The position numbers and the translations under genes are program-made. Below the pieces are notes generated by a model. The model was not told where the DNA came from. It worked only from the letters and a program-made list of their open reading frames with translations, and ran no database searches. Shown here in pieces: positions 1-7,529 of a DNA stretch of 30,069 bases (position 1 is its first letter; the number at the start of each line of letters is the position of its first letter). Source of the stretch: Eubacterium sp. CAG:274 (GTDB lineage: Bacteria > Bacillota > Clostridia > Lachnospirales > CAG-274); NCBI GenBank assembly GCA_000432155.1, contig FR888507.1, positions 108,831-138,899 on the forward strand, given 5' to 3'.

Positions 1-604
1 CTACACGACTGAGGTGAAGACCCTGAGTACAAATTTCTCTTAATTCTGGTTCATCAGCAGCAATACCACCACCTGTACCACCTAATGTATACGCAGGACG
101 TACAATAACTGGGTAACCAATCTTTTCAGCAAATTCTACAGCTGATTCAACATCTGTTACAATATCACTTTCAACGATAGGCTGGTTAGTTCTTTCCATT
201 AACTGCTTAAAGCTATCTCTGTCTTCGCCTTCCTTAATAGAAGCAATAGAAGTACCAATAACTCTAACATTATACTTGTCGAGAATACCTGCATCATAAA
301 GTTCACAGCTCAAGTTAAGACCTGTCTGACCACCCATACCAGCGATGATACTATCAGGGCGTTCCTTAGCAATAACTTTTTCTACAAAATCAATAGTAAG
401 AGGTTCAATGTAAGTGTAATGAGCCATACCAATATCTGTCATAATAGTGGCAGGGTTAGAGTTTACAAGAACAACCTCAATACCTTCTTCTTTTAATGAC
501 TGGCAAGCCTGTGTGCCAGAATAGTCAAATTCAGCAGCCTGTCCGATTACGATAGGACCTGAACCAATTACAAGTACCTTTTTAATTGAATTATCCTTAG
601 CCAC
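1..604 (-). CDS. carB: Carbamoyl-phosphate synthase large subunit, partial (C-terminus outside window)
   Basis: This subunit makes carbamoyl phosphate from bicarbonate, ATP and the ammonia supplied by CarA, for pyrimidine and arginine synthesis. About 201 N-terminal residues are visible. They read like the start of CarB: a nucleotide-binding opening with VLVIGSGPIVIGQAAEFDYS, then VNSNPATIMTD, IAGMGGQTGLNLSCEL and the ATP-grasp start VIVRPAYTLGGTGGG. The start is a GTG at 604 that overlaps the carA stop codon (597-599), with AGGAGG 9 nt upstream inside the carA 3' end, so translation is probably coupled to carA. It is the last visible gene of the pyr operon. The full family length is about 1,060 residues, so most of the gene lies left of the window. 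Confidence 0.97.
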   Translation of the reverse strand, partial: MAKDNSIKKVLVIGSGPIVIGQAAEFDYSGTQACQSLKEEGIEVVLVNSNPATIMTDIGMAHYTYIEPLTIDFVEKVIAKERPDSIIAGMGGQTGLNLSCELYDAGILDKYNVRVIGTSIASIKEGEDRDSFKQLMERTNQPIVESDIVTDVESAVEFAEKIGYPVIVRPAYTLGGTGGGIAADEPELREICTQGLHLSRV

Positions 605-1685
605 GAGTCTTAACCTCCTCTACTGTCTTAATAAATCTATCAAATAAAAACTCTGTATCAAGTGGTCCTGGGCTTGCTTCTGGGTGGAACTGTACTGAAT
701 AAATTGGCTTAGTCTTATGTCTAATACCTTCAATACTACCATCATTTACATTTACAAAAGTAGGCTCAACATCATCTGATAAGTCACATACAACGAAGTT
801 GTGGTTCTGGCTTGTGATATATACTCTGCCAGTCTTTACATCCTTTACAGGGTGATTTCCACCGTGGTGACCAAACTTTAATCTCTTAGTGTTACAGCCA
901 AGTGCAAGACTTATAAGCTGATGACCAAGACAAATACCAAGTACAGGAATACCTGATTCAATAAGTTTCTTAACTGTTTCTACAACTTCTGGAATATCCT
1001 GTGGGTCGCCAGGGCCATTACCTAAGAAAATAGCATCTGGATTTACAGAAAGGATTTCATCAGCAGATGTGAATGCAGGGAATACACTAAGCTTGCAACC
1101 TCTCTTTGATAAATCTCTTAAAATATTCTGCTTAATACCACAGTCAAGTACAGCAAAATGTGTACCTATACCATTAATTGTGTAAGGTTCATCAATAGTA
1201 ACTTCCTTTACAGCGTAAGCATTTGTGTAAGTATCAAACTTCTGCTTAATCTGGCTAGGAGTTAAATCATCAACTCTTGTAGTAATGATACCCTTCATAG
1301 TACCATTTTCTCTTAATACTCTAGTTAATGCTCTTGTATCAATACCTTCGATACCCATAATCTTGTTCTGCTGAAGGAAATCATCAAGATTCATTTCGCA
1401 TCTCCAGTTGTTAGGTACATCACATTTTTCTCTAACTACGAAACCTTTTAAGAAAGGCTTTCTGCTTTCCATATCTTCAAGGTTGATACCGTAATTACCA
1501 ATGAGCGGATAAGTCATTGTTACAATCTGTCCGGCAAAAGAAGGGTCAGTAAGAGTTTCCTGATAACCAGTCATACCAGTTGTGAAAACTACTTCGCCAA
1601 CGGTTTCTTTAATATAACCGAATGCGTTGCCGTAGAACTTAATACCGTTTTCAAGTATGAGTTCAGCCTTTATGGTCTTTTCCAT
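597..1685 (-). CDS. carA: Carbamoyl-phosphate synthase small subunit (glutamine amidotransferase)
   Basis: CarA hydrolyses glutamine and channels ammonia to CarB. The 362-residue product has the usual N-terminal CPSase small-subunit domain (about 1-150, with the TGYQE motif near 39-43) and a C-terminal class I glutaminase domain. The nucleophile is C252 in GICLGHQ, and the catalytic His/Glu are H334 and E336 in FHPEASPGP. An in-frame ATG at 1697 directly abuts the AAGGAG ribosome binding site and is too close to it. The ATG at 1685, 12 nt from GGAG, gives the standard N-terminus MEKTIKAEL and is preferred. The ribosome binding site lies inside the 3' end of pyrF, so the two are probably translationally linked. 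Confidence 0.97.
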   Translation of the reverse strand: MEKTIKAELILENGIKFYGNAFGYIKETVGEVVFTTGMTGYQETLTDPSFAGQIVTMTYPLIGNYGINLEDMESRKPFLKGFVVREKCDVPNNWRCEMNLDDFLQQNKIMGIEGIDTRALTRVLRENGTMKGIITTRVDDLTPSQIKQKFDTYTNAYAVKEVTIDEPYTINGIGTHFAVLDCGIKQNILRDLSKRGCKLSVFPAFTSADEILSVNPDAIFLGNGPGDPQDIPEVVETVKKLIESGIPVLGICLGHQLISLALGCNTKRLKFGHHGGNHPVKDVKTGRVYITSQNHNFVVCDLSDDVEPTFVNVNDGSIEGIRHKTKPIYSVQFHPEASPGPLDTEFLFDRFIKTVEEVKTRG

Positions 1686-1687
1686 AA

Positions 1688-2614
1688 TTATATACATCTC
1701 CTTAAATCATTTTTCATATCTATACAAGCCTGTCTAGCAGCCTTTGCAAATTCTGTTTCATCAGTAAAGCAACCCTTATACTGTTCTTTAGTATGAGCAG
1801 CAATAATACCTCTTGATGAGTTTACGATTGCACCAATACCATCTTTAAAGCATACAGCAAGGTCTTCTGCCTTACCACCCTGTGCACCATAACCTGGAAC
1901 AAGGAAGAAAGTATGAGGCATAGCTTCTCTAAGAACCTTTGCCTGGTCTGGATGAGTTGCACCAACAACTGCACCAATTGAGCTATAACCATATTTACCT
2001 CTCAAGTCTTCGCCCCACTTTTCAATGAGTTCGCCAACTTTTTCATAAATAGGCTTGCCGTCTACCATAAGGTCCTGTATTTCGCCACTATTTGGATTAG
2101 AAGTCTTTGCAAGAATGAAAAGACCCTTTTCAAAATCCTTACAATCCTGAATATATGGTGTAATAGAGTCTGAGCCAAGATATGGATTAAGTGTAATCAT
2201 ATCCTGAGCAAAACTTGGATATTCATTTGGTCCAATCTTTACTCTACCGATATGACCATCAGCATAAGCCTCTGCAGTTGAAGCAATATCACTTCTCTTA
2301 ATATCGCCAATTACAATAAGACCCTTTGCCTTAGCATATTCACAAGTCTTTGCATAAGCCTTCATACCCTCAATGCCGTATCTTTCGTACATTGCAATCT
2401 GTGGCTTAACAGCTGGTACAATATCACAAATTTCATCAATGATACACTTGTTAAACTTATACATTGACTTTGCAACAGCCTTTGGAGTATATCCATATTT
2501 TTTGTAATACTTTTCTGTAATAAAATCAGGAATAAAGTTAAGTCTTGGGTCAAGACCAACTACTGTAGGATTTTCTAATTCCTTAATTCTATCAATAAGT
2601 CTATCTATAATCAT
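1688..2614 (-). CDS. pyrF: Orotidine 5'-phosphate decarboxylase, type 2
   Basis: PyrF decarboxylates OMP to UMP, the last step of de novo UMP synthesis. At 308 residues it matches the longer type 2 subfamily, not the ~240-residue type 1 enzymes. It opens with VVGLDPRL (about 18-25) and carries the catalytic Asp-x-Lys-x-x-Asp signature DIKRSD (D104, K106, D109). The ATG at 2614 shares one base with the pyrC stop codon (TAATG), which indicates translational coupling. The pyrC 3' end supplies an upstream GAGGAGG-like ribosome binding site. The gene lies between pyrC and carA in the pyr operon. Confidence 0.97.
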   Translation of the reverse strand: MIIDRLIDRIKELENPTVVGLDPRLNFIPDFITEKYYKKYGYTPKAVAKSMYKFNKCIIDEICDIVPAVKPQIAMYERYGIEGMKAYAKTCEYAKAKGLIVIGDIKRSDIASTAEAYADGHIGRVKIGPNEYPSFAQDMITLNPYLGSDSITPYIQDCKDFEKGLFILAKTSNPNSGEIQDLMVDGKPIYEKVGELIEKWGEDLRGKYGYSSIGAVVGATHPDQAKVLREAMPHTFFLVPGYGAQGGKAEDLAVCFKDGIGAIVNSSRGIIAAHTKEQYKGCFTDETEFAKAARQACIDMKNDLRRCI

Positions 2615-3915
2615 TATTTTGCCTCCTCTACTAAATTTCCGTCTTCAACAACTACATTGCCTCCAACGATTGTATAAAGAACCTTTCCTTTGACTTTTCT
2701 GCCACCGAAAGGTGTATTCTTTCCTTTGCTTACCATTTTAGATACATCTATTGTATATTCTTCATCAGCCTTTGCAATAGTAATATCTGCACAAGTACCT
2801 GGAGTAAGCTGACCCTTCTTGATACCAAGTATCTTTGCTGGGTTTGCACTCATTTTTTCAACAAGCTGTGATGGAGTAAGATAACCCTGCTCTACAAGTT
2901 CAGTTACAGCAAGAGGGAAAGCTGTTTCAAGACCAATAATACCATTTGCTGCCTTTGCAAATTCGCAGTTCTTATCATCAATGTGATGTGGAGCATGGTC
3001 TGTAGCTATAACAGAAATAACATCATCTCTTAAAGCCTCTTTAATAGCCTTTAAGTCCTCTCTACTTCTAAGAGGAGGATTCATTTTGAAATTACTGTCA
3101 TATGCTTGCACATCTTCATCACATAATGTAAAGTGATGAGGAGTTGCCTCTGCTGTTACATCAATACCTCTAGCCTGTGACTCTCTAATTAAGTCAACAC
3201 TACCCTTTGTAGAAATATGACATAAATGAAGTTTAGCACCTGTAGCACCAGCTAAAATCATATCTCTTGAAACGATAACTTCTTCAGAGTCATTACTGAT
3301 ACCCTTTAAGCCAAGTAATGCAGCTGCATCGCCAGCATTCATTGAGCCTGTTCCGGCAAGCTTTGCATCTTCACAATGGTCAAATACAGGAAGATTAAAC
3401 ATCTTTGAGTATTTAAGAGCTGTCTTCATAAGAGATGCGTTTTCTACAGAACGACCGTCTTCTGAAATTGCACAAGCACCAGCCTGAGCCATTCTACCAA
3501 TGTCAGCAAGTTCTTCGCCCTTCTGACCCTTAGTAATAGCACCTATAGGCAACACATTAATTACGCCCTCTTTTTCAGCCTTATACTTAATGTAAGTTAC
3601 CATAATTTCGTTATCAGTAACTGGTGTAGTATTAGGCATAGCGCAAACTGATGTAAAACCACCCATAGCACCTGCTCTAGTACCTGTTGCAATAGTTTCC
3701 TTCTTTTCCTGACCAGGTTCTCTTAAATGAACATGAAGGTCAATAAAACCAGGCATTACCCAGCAACCCTCTGCATCTATAACCTTGTCTGCATCTGCTG
3801 AAAGTTTATCACTTACTTCTGCAATAACGCCATCAACAACAAGAACATTTGCAACACTATCAATATTATTCACAGGGTCAATTACTCGACCATTTTTAAT
3901 AAATAAGCTACTCAA
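2614..3915 (-). CDS. pyrC: Dihydroorotase
   Basis: PyrC cyclises N-carbamoyl-aspartate to dihydroorotate. The 433-residue protein is a class I (long) dihydroorotase of the amidohydrolase superfamily. The metal-binding motif DLHVHLREPG has H61 and H63, later metal-ligand regions include HLCHIST and EATPHHFTL, and the C-terminal catalytic motif is VIATDHAPHH. The start is a TTG at 3915, preceded by AGGGGG with a 7-nt spacer; no ATG gives a sensible N-terminus. It begins 11 nt after the pyrB stop and ends overlapping pyrF by one base. Confidence 0.97.
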   Translation of the reverse strand: MSSLFIKNGRVIDPVNNIDSVANVLVVDGVIAEVSDKLSADADKVIDAEGCWVMPGFIDLHVHLREPGQEKKETIATGTRAGAMGGFTSVCAMPNTTPVTDNEIMVTYIKYKAEKEGVINVLPIGAITKGQKGEELADIGRMAQAGACAISEDGRSVENASLMKTALKYSKMFNLPVFDHCEDAKLAGTGSMNAGDAAALLGLKGISNDSEEVIVSRDMILAGATGAKLHLCHISTKGSVDLIRESQARGIDVTAEATPHHFTLCDEDVQAYDSNFKMNPPLRSREDLKAIKEALRDDVISVIATDHAPHHIDDKNCEFAKAANGIIGLETAFPLAVTELVEQGYLTPSQLVEKMSANPAKILGIKKGQLTPGTCADITIAKADEEYTIDVSKMVSKGKNTPFGGRKVKGKVLYTIVGGNVVVEDGNLVEEAK

Positions 3916-3926
3916 TGTATGTCCCC

Positions 3927-4850
3927 CTATCTGCTATTAGCCTCTGTTAAGAGCTTTAAAACCGCCATTCTTACAGCAACACCATTCTTAACCTGTACAG
4001 TAATAACAGAGTTCTTACCGTCAATTACTTCTGTACTAAGTTCAACACCTCTGTTTACAGGACCTGGGTGCATTACAAGAACATCATCTTTAGCATACTT
4101 CAAAATTTCTGAATTTACGCCAAATAAGCTTGAATATTCTCTTAAACTTGGGAATGGCATATTCTTCTGACGCTCAAACTGTATTCTTAATCCCATTACA
4201 ACATCTGCATCTTTAATTGCCTTTGGAATATCTGTTTCAACTTCAACACCTAAAGACTTCATAGAATTGCTTACTAATGTTGATGGACCTGCAAGTGTAA
4301 CTTTAGCACCTAATTTTGTAAGACCAAAAGCATTACTTCTTGCAACTCTTGAATGAGAAATATCTCCAAGAATTACAACCTTTAAGCCCTCAAAACTACC
4401 TTTCTTTTCCATAATAGTGAAAAGGTCAAGAAGTGCCTGTGTAGGGTGTTCGTTTGAACCATCGCCTGCATTTACAACACTAGCTTTTACATTTTTAGCC
4501 AAAAGATGAGCTGCACCAGTCATCTGATGTCTTATTATCATTATATTTATGCCCATTTGGTCAAGAGTTACACCTGTATCCACAAGACTTTCACCCTTTG
4601 AAACACTACTTGTTGCAACACCTAGGTCTTTTACAATAGCTCCCTGGTAATCGCCCGCAAGCATAAATGACATTTTAGTTCTTGTACTATTTTCATAGAA
4701 AAGAGTAACTATACTACTTTTGCTAAGACTATCATCTCTTAAAGATGGATTATCTATTTTTGCTTTCATTTCCTTTGCTGTATTGAGAATAGTCATAATT
4801 TCATCAGCACTTAAATCTCTCAAGCCTAGGAGGTCCTTCCTGTTATACAA
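3927..4850 (-). CDS. pyrB: Aspartate carbamoyltransferase catalytic subunit
   Basis: PyrB condenses carbamoyl phosphate with aspartate, the committed step of pyrimidine synthesis. The 307-residue product has the carbamoyl-phosphate loop FYENSTRTKMSF (S55, T56, R57, T58), a HPTQALLDLFT motif and the C-terminal MHPGPVNRG motif. An in-frame start 15 codons upstream is possible, but the TTG at 4850 has AAAGGAG 8 nt upstream and gives MYNRKDLLGLRDLS, the expected family N-terminus. It is the first enzyme gene of the operon, 34 nt downstream of the U-tract of an attenuator-like hairpin. No pyrI regulatory subunit is visible, so the enzyme is probably an unregulated trimer type. Confidence 0.96.
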   Translation of the reverse strand: MYNRKDLLGLRDLSADEIMTILNTAKEMKAKIDNPSLRDDSLSKSSIVTLFYENSTRTKMSFMLAGDYQGAIVKDLGVATSSVSKGESLVDTGVTLDQMGINIMIIRHQMTGAAHLLAKNVKASVVNAGDGSNEHPTQALLDLFTIMEKKGSFEGLKVVILGDISHSRVARSNAFGLTKLGAKVTLAGPSTLVSNSMKSLGVEVETDIPKAIKDADVVMGLRIQFERQKNMPFPSLREYSSLFGVNSEILKYAKDDVLVMHPGPVNRGVELSTEVIDGKNSVITVQVKNGVAVRMAVLKLLTEANSR

Positions 4851-4884
4851 AGCTATCACTCCTTTTATATTAAATTTAGACAAT

Positions 4885-4933
4885 AAAAAAGACAATAAAA
4901 AGAATTTCTAAAAACACTCTTTCCACTGTCTTT
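4885..4933 (-). terminator. Attenuator hairpin in the pyr operon leader
   Basis: On the minus strand the RNA can form an uninterrupted 16-bp stem, 4918-4933 pairing with 4888-4903. Thirteen pairs are Watson-Crick and three are G-U. The loop is 14 nt and a run of six U follows (4885-4890, three of them in the stem). It is an intrinsic terminator placed between the leader ORF and pyrB. The loop contains the UAG stop codon of the leader peptide, so a ribosome finishing the peptide would cover the 5' arm and block the terminator. The stem is AU-rich, so its strength is uncertain. Confidence 0.65.
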
Positions 4934-5012
4934 GCAAACCACAAAAAAAGCAAATAAAAGGGGATAAAAATATTTTGAATACTGCTATAGCTGTCAAAGT
5001 ATTTTTACACAT
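4908..5012 (-). CDS. Candidate pyr operon leader peptide, 34 residues
   Basis: A short ORF sits between the operon promoter and pyrB. It has ATG at 5012, an AAAAGGAGG ribosome binding site 7 nt upstream, and a TAG stop at 4908-4910. The peptide starts MCKNTLTAIAVFKIF and ends in GLQRQWKECF; it is rich in Phe, Ile, Leu and Cys codons because the RNA is U-rich. The stretch 4934-4977 encodes U-runs (UUUUU, UUUU, UUUUUUU) immediately before the attenuator. In E. coli pyrBI such U-runs slow RNA polymerase when UTP is low, so that the coupled ribosome can break the terminator. The function here is inferred from this layout. The peptide itself probably has no product role. Confidence 0.6.
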   Translation of the reverse strand: MCKNTLTAIAVFKIFLSPFICFFCGLQRQWKECF

Positions 5013-5050
5013 AGTACATCCTCCTTTTCTTGCTGAAATATATCTAATGA

Positions 5051-5079
5051 ATAATACCATTTTTATAGTATTTTGTCAA
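5051..5079 (-). promoter_or_regulatory. pyr operon promoter
   Basis: On the minus strand there is a perfect -35 TTGACA (5074-5079), a 17-nt spacer and a -10 TATTAT (5051-5056). The predicted transcript start is near 5044, giving a leader of about 195 nt before pyrB that contains the leader ORF and attenuator. Confidence 0.85.
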
Positions 5080-5309
5080 CAGAAAATTCAAATTATTTTT
5101 TAATAATTTTACAAAATTCTACAATGTATTCTTCATCGACTTTTTTCATCTTAATTTATATTTATTCTATCAAAAAAGCCATTAAAAGTAAATAGGTTAT
5201 TTTAATATTATTCCAAGTTTTATGAATATTTATTTTCACATATAAAATTAATTTCTTACTTTTTAAATATTGCCCAAAAAAACAGTAAAATTATTGGTAA
5301 TTTATATTA
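5080..5309. other. AT-rich divergent intergenic region with no gene
   Basis: This stretch separates the pyr promoter from the divergent CarD-like gene promoter. It is strongly AT-rich with A/T runs. No ORF with a ribosome binding site, no RNA gene and no clear hairpin was seen in it. Confidence 0.5.
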
Positions 5310-5338
5310 TTACAAAAATTCCCACCTTATGATATAAT
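5310..5338 (+). promoter_or_regulatory. Promoter of the CarD-like gene
   Basis: A -35 TTACAA (5310-5315), a 17-nt spacer and a perfect -10 TATAAT (5333-5338) lie about 43 nt upstream of the GTG start at 5381. It is divergent from the pyr promoter. Confidence 0.75.
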
Positions 5339-5380
5339 ACTTTTGTACGATTGTTTATTATTTTGAGAGGAGGATTATCG

Positions 5381-5863
5381 GTGTTTAATGTAGGCGACAG
5401 GGTTGTTTACCCTATGTATGGTGCAGGTGTTATTGAAGGTATTGAAACTAGAGAAGTTGACGGTCAAGAACTTTCCTACTATGTTCTTCATATTCCAATA
5501 GGTGACCTTAAAATTCTGATTTCTAAAAACAAAGCCGATATTCTCGGTCTTAGAGCTTTAAATTCAGCTGAAAAAGTAATAGATATTGTAAATAATGCTG
5601 AACCTATTGATATGTCAAACAACTGGAATTTAAGATATAAAGAAAATATGGCAAAGTTAAAAACTGGCGATTTATTTAAAATCACACAAGTTTTTAAAAC
5701 CCTATTCCTTAGAGAAAGAGTTAAAAGTCTTTCCAGTATAGAGAAGAAACTTCTCGGCACAGCTAAGCAGATTATTTTAAGTGAAATTATACTTTCACAA
5801 GATACAGATAAATCTCACGCTGAGGAATTACTTATGCATGGAATTGCAATACCTATTAAATAA
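5381..5863 (+). CDS. CarD/CdnL-family RNA polymerase-binding transcription regulator
   Basis: Members of this family bind the RNA polymerase beta subunit through an N-terminal Tudor-like domain (shared with Mfd/TRCF) and stabilise open promoter complexes. The 160-residue product begins with the characteristic FNVGDRVVYPMYGAGVIEGI (residues 2-21), followed by the LSYYVLHIPIGDLKILIS strand region. The rest is helical and Lys/Glu/Leu-rich, as expected for the DNA-contacting C-terminal domain. The start is GTG at 5381, with GAGAGGAGG 7 nt upstream. The gene has its own promoter and is followed by a hairpin terminator at 5930. Its regulon cannot be told from the sequence. Confidence 0.9.
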   Translation: MFNVGDRVVYPMYGAGVIEGIETREVDGQELSYYVLHIPIGDLKILISKNKADILGLRALNSAEKVIDIVNNAEPIDMSNNWNLRYKENMAKLKTGDLFKITQVFKTLFLRERVKSLSSIEKKLLGTAKQIILSEIILSQDTDKSHAEELLMHGIAIPIK

Positions 5864-5866
5864 TAC

Positions 5867-5895
5867 TTTACTTAATAAGAAATTTGTAGTATAAT
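5867..5895 (+). promoter_or_regulatory. Putative promoter for the hydrolase/radical SAM pair
   Basis: A -35 TTTACT (5867-5872), a 17-nt spacer and a perfect -10 TATAAT (5890-5895) begin immediately after the CarD-like stop codon. The transcript would start near 5902 and run into the hairpin at 5930-5963 before reaching the gene at 5983. Confidence 0.5.
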
Positions 5896-5929
5896 GTTGT
5901 TTACGCTTGTTATTTAGTATACTTATTCT

Positions 5930-5963
5930 AGGATGAAATGATACTTCGTTTCATCCTGTTTTT
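5930..5963 (+). terminator. Intrinsic terminator (or leader attenuator) after the CarD-like gene
   Basis: A 9-bp stem AGGATGAAA/TTTCATCCT (5930-5938 with 5949-5957) has a 10-nt loop and is followed by GTTTTT. It can end the CarD-like transcript. Because a promoter-like sequence lies upstream at 5867-5895, it may also attenuate the next operon. Confidence 0.7.
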
Positions 5964-5982
5964 ATGAATGGGAGTAATATTT

Positions 5983-6504
5983 ATGCGAAAAATACTTTTA
6001 GTTATAGATATGCAGAACGATTTTATTGATGGAGCTTTAGGCACTAAAGAGGCCGTAGATATTGTTCCAAAAGTCGTTGATGAAATAAAAAAATATAACA
6101 GCTCAGATATTTTCTTAACTGCTGATACGCATTTTGAAAATTACTTAGAAACTCAAGAAGGTAAAAATCTTCCCGTACCTCATTGTATAAAAAACACTAA
6201 AGGTTGGGAAATAAATTCTGATGTTTTAAGTGTAGCAGGTAGTTGTGGTATTTTTGAAAAAAATGGTTTTGGTTGTCCAAAACTTGCTGAAGAATTATGT
6301 AAAATAAAAGAACCATTCCAAATTGAAATAATAGGCTTATGTACAGATATATGTGTTATATCAAATGCTTTTTTAATTAAATCACTTTTACCAGAAGTTA
6401 AAATTTCTGTAAAGGCAAATTGCTGTGCAGGCGTTACTCCAGATAGTCATAAAAATGCCCTTTCAGCTATGTCAGTTTGTCAAATAGAAATCATTGGAGA
6501 ATAA
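5983..6504 (+). CDS. Isochorismatase-family cysteine hydrolase, nicotinamidase-like
   Basis: The likely reaction is hydrolysis of nicotinamide to nicotinate for NAD salvage, or a related amide hydrolysis. The 173-residue protein has the expected triad: D9 (VIDMQNDF), K93 (FEKNGFG) and C124 (LCTDICV). Residues D48/H50 (TADTHFEN) and H67 (PVPHC) match the metal site of nicotinamidases. The ATG at 5983 has GGGAG 8 nt upstream; the in-frame ATG at 5968 precedes that site and is rejected. The stop is 4 nt before the radical SAM gene, so the two are probably an operon. The family assignment is firm and the substrate is inferred. Confidence 0.88.
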   Translation: MRKILLVIDMQNDFIDGALGTKEAVDIVPKVVDEIKKYNSSDIFLTADTHFENYLETQEGKNLPVPHCIKNTKGWEINSDVLSVAGSCGIFEKNGFGCPKLAEELCKIKEPFQIEIIGLCTDICVISNAFLIKSLLPEVKISVKANCCAGVTPDSHKNALSAMSVCQIEIIGE

Positions 6505-6508
6505 ATTT

Positions 6509-7423
6509 ATGATTAACCCTAAACATCCTTTTTATTCTGCCAATGACTATTACAGAGAAAAATTTGGTTCAAAAATTATAAAAATTGCTATTGATGGTGG
6601 TTTTACTTGCCCAAATCGTGACGGAAAACTTTCCACAAAGGGTTGTATATTCTGTAGTGCTAAAGGTTCTGGAGATTTTGCCGGTAGCAGAGTGCTTTCT
6701 GTTACAGAACAGTTTGAACAGATGAAAGAAAAAATGGCTAAAAAATGGGGATATGGAAAATACCTTATTTATTTTCAAGCCTTTACAAACACTTACGGAA
6801 GTATTGATAAATTGCGTCAACTCTATTTTGAAGCTGCCAATTTACCAGATGTAGTTGGTATTTCTATTGCCACAAGACCTGATTGTCTTAGTTCAGAAGT
6901 TATTTCATTATTAAACGAATTACAGAAAGTAACATATGTTACTGTAGAATTAGGTTTACAGACTTCCAATGAAAATACTGTTAAACTAATTAACAGATGT
7001 TACGAAAACAACATATATAAAAATGCTGTAGAAAATTTAAAATCATTAGGTATTGATACTATTACACATATAATAATTGGTTTACCTAATGAAACTTTTG
7101 AAGATTATCAAAACACTTTGCAATTTGCTATTGATTGTGGTACTGACGGCATTAAACTTCAGTTGCTTCACATTATTAAAAATACTGAATTGTACAATTT
7201 ATATTGCAAACAACCTTTTAAAATTTTATCACTAGAAGAATATGTAGATATTGTAATAAAACTAATTGAAATAACTCCTCAAAACATTGTAATACATAGA
7301 ATTACTGGCGACGGACCAAAAGAAGATTTGTTTGAACCTCGCTGGAGTCTTGACAAACGAAAGGTTTTAAACTCCATATCTAGGGGTTTTATTACTAGAT
7401 GTTCTTGTCAAGGTAAAATGTAA
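6509..7423 (+). CDS. Radical SAM protein, YtqA/YhcC (TIGR01212) family
   Basis: The protein has 304 residues. The iron-sulfur motif is C34, C46 and C49 (Cx11CxxC), in CPNRDGKLSTKGCIFC, which is typical of the YhcC/YtqA family and not the usual Cx3Cx2C spacing. Further family marks are YFQAFTNTYGS, ISIATRPDCL, VTVELGLQT and the C-terminal HRITGDGPKEDL. The enzyme is a cytosolic SAM-dependent radical enzyme; its substrate in this family has no firm assignment that I can give. The start is the ATG at 6509, with GGAG 9 nt upstream overlapping the 3' end of the hydrolase gene. No clear terminator follows before 7470. Confidence 0.9.
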   Translation: MINPKHPFYSANDYYREKFGSKIIKIAIDGGFTCPNRDGKLSTKGCIFCSAKGSGDFAGSRVLSVTEQFEQMKEKMAKKWGYGKYLIYFQAFTNTYGSIDKLRQLYFEAANLPDVVGISIATRPDCLSSEVISLLNELQKVTYVTVELGLQTSNENTVKLINRCYENNIYKNAVENLKSLGIDTITHIIIGLPNETFEDYQNTLQFAIDCGTDGIKLQLLHIIKNTELYNLYCKQPFKILSLEEYVDIVIKLIEITPQNIVIHRITGDGPKEDLFEPRWSLDKRKVLNSISRGFITRCSCQGKM

Positions 7424-7469
7424 CCAAAATTTATGTAATTATTTCTATATTTATGGAATAAAAAGAGGA

Positions 7470-7498
7470 TTTACAATATTAAAAAAATGATTTATAAT
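7470..7498 (+). promoter_or_regulatory. Promoter of the DUF4364 gene
   Basis: A -35 TTTACA (7470-7475), a 17-nt spacer and a perfect -10 TATAAT (7493-7498) lie about 31 nt upstream of the ATG at 7530. Confidence 0.8.
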
Positions 7499-7529
7499 AT
7501 AATATAGTTTTTTATAGGAGTTGGTATTG

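Noticed and set aside
2362..2559. Short minus-strand frame within pyrF and several plus-strand frames within truB, infB and pyrB
   Set aside because: They overlap well-supported genes in other frames, have no ribosome binding sites and encode no recognisable motifs.
4908..5012. Leader peptide as a YidD-like protein, because of the KIFLSPF segment
   Set aside because: The Cys-containing core motif and the length of that family are absent. The position before an attenuator explains the U-rich codon content better.
5013..5050. PyrR-binding anti-antiterminator in the pyr leader
   Set aside because: No conserved PyrR-type binding loop was recognised and no pyrR gene is in the window; the leader fits a translation-coupled attenuator instead.
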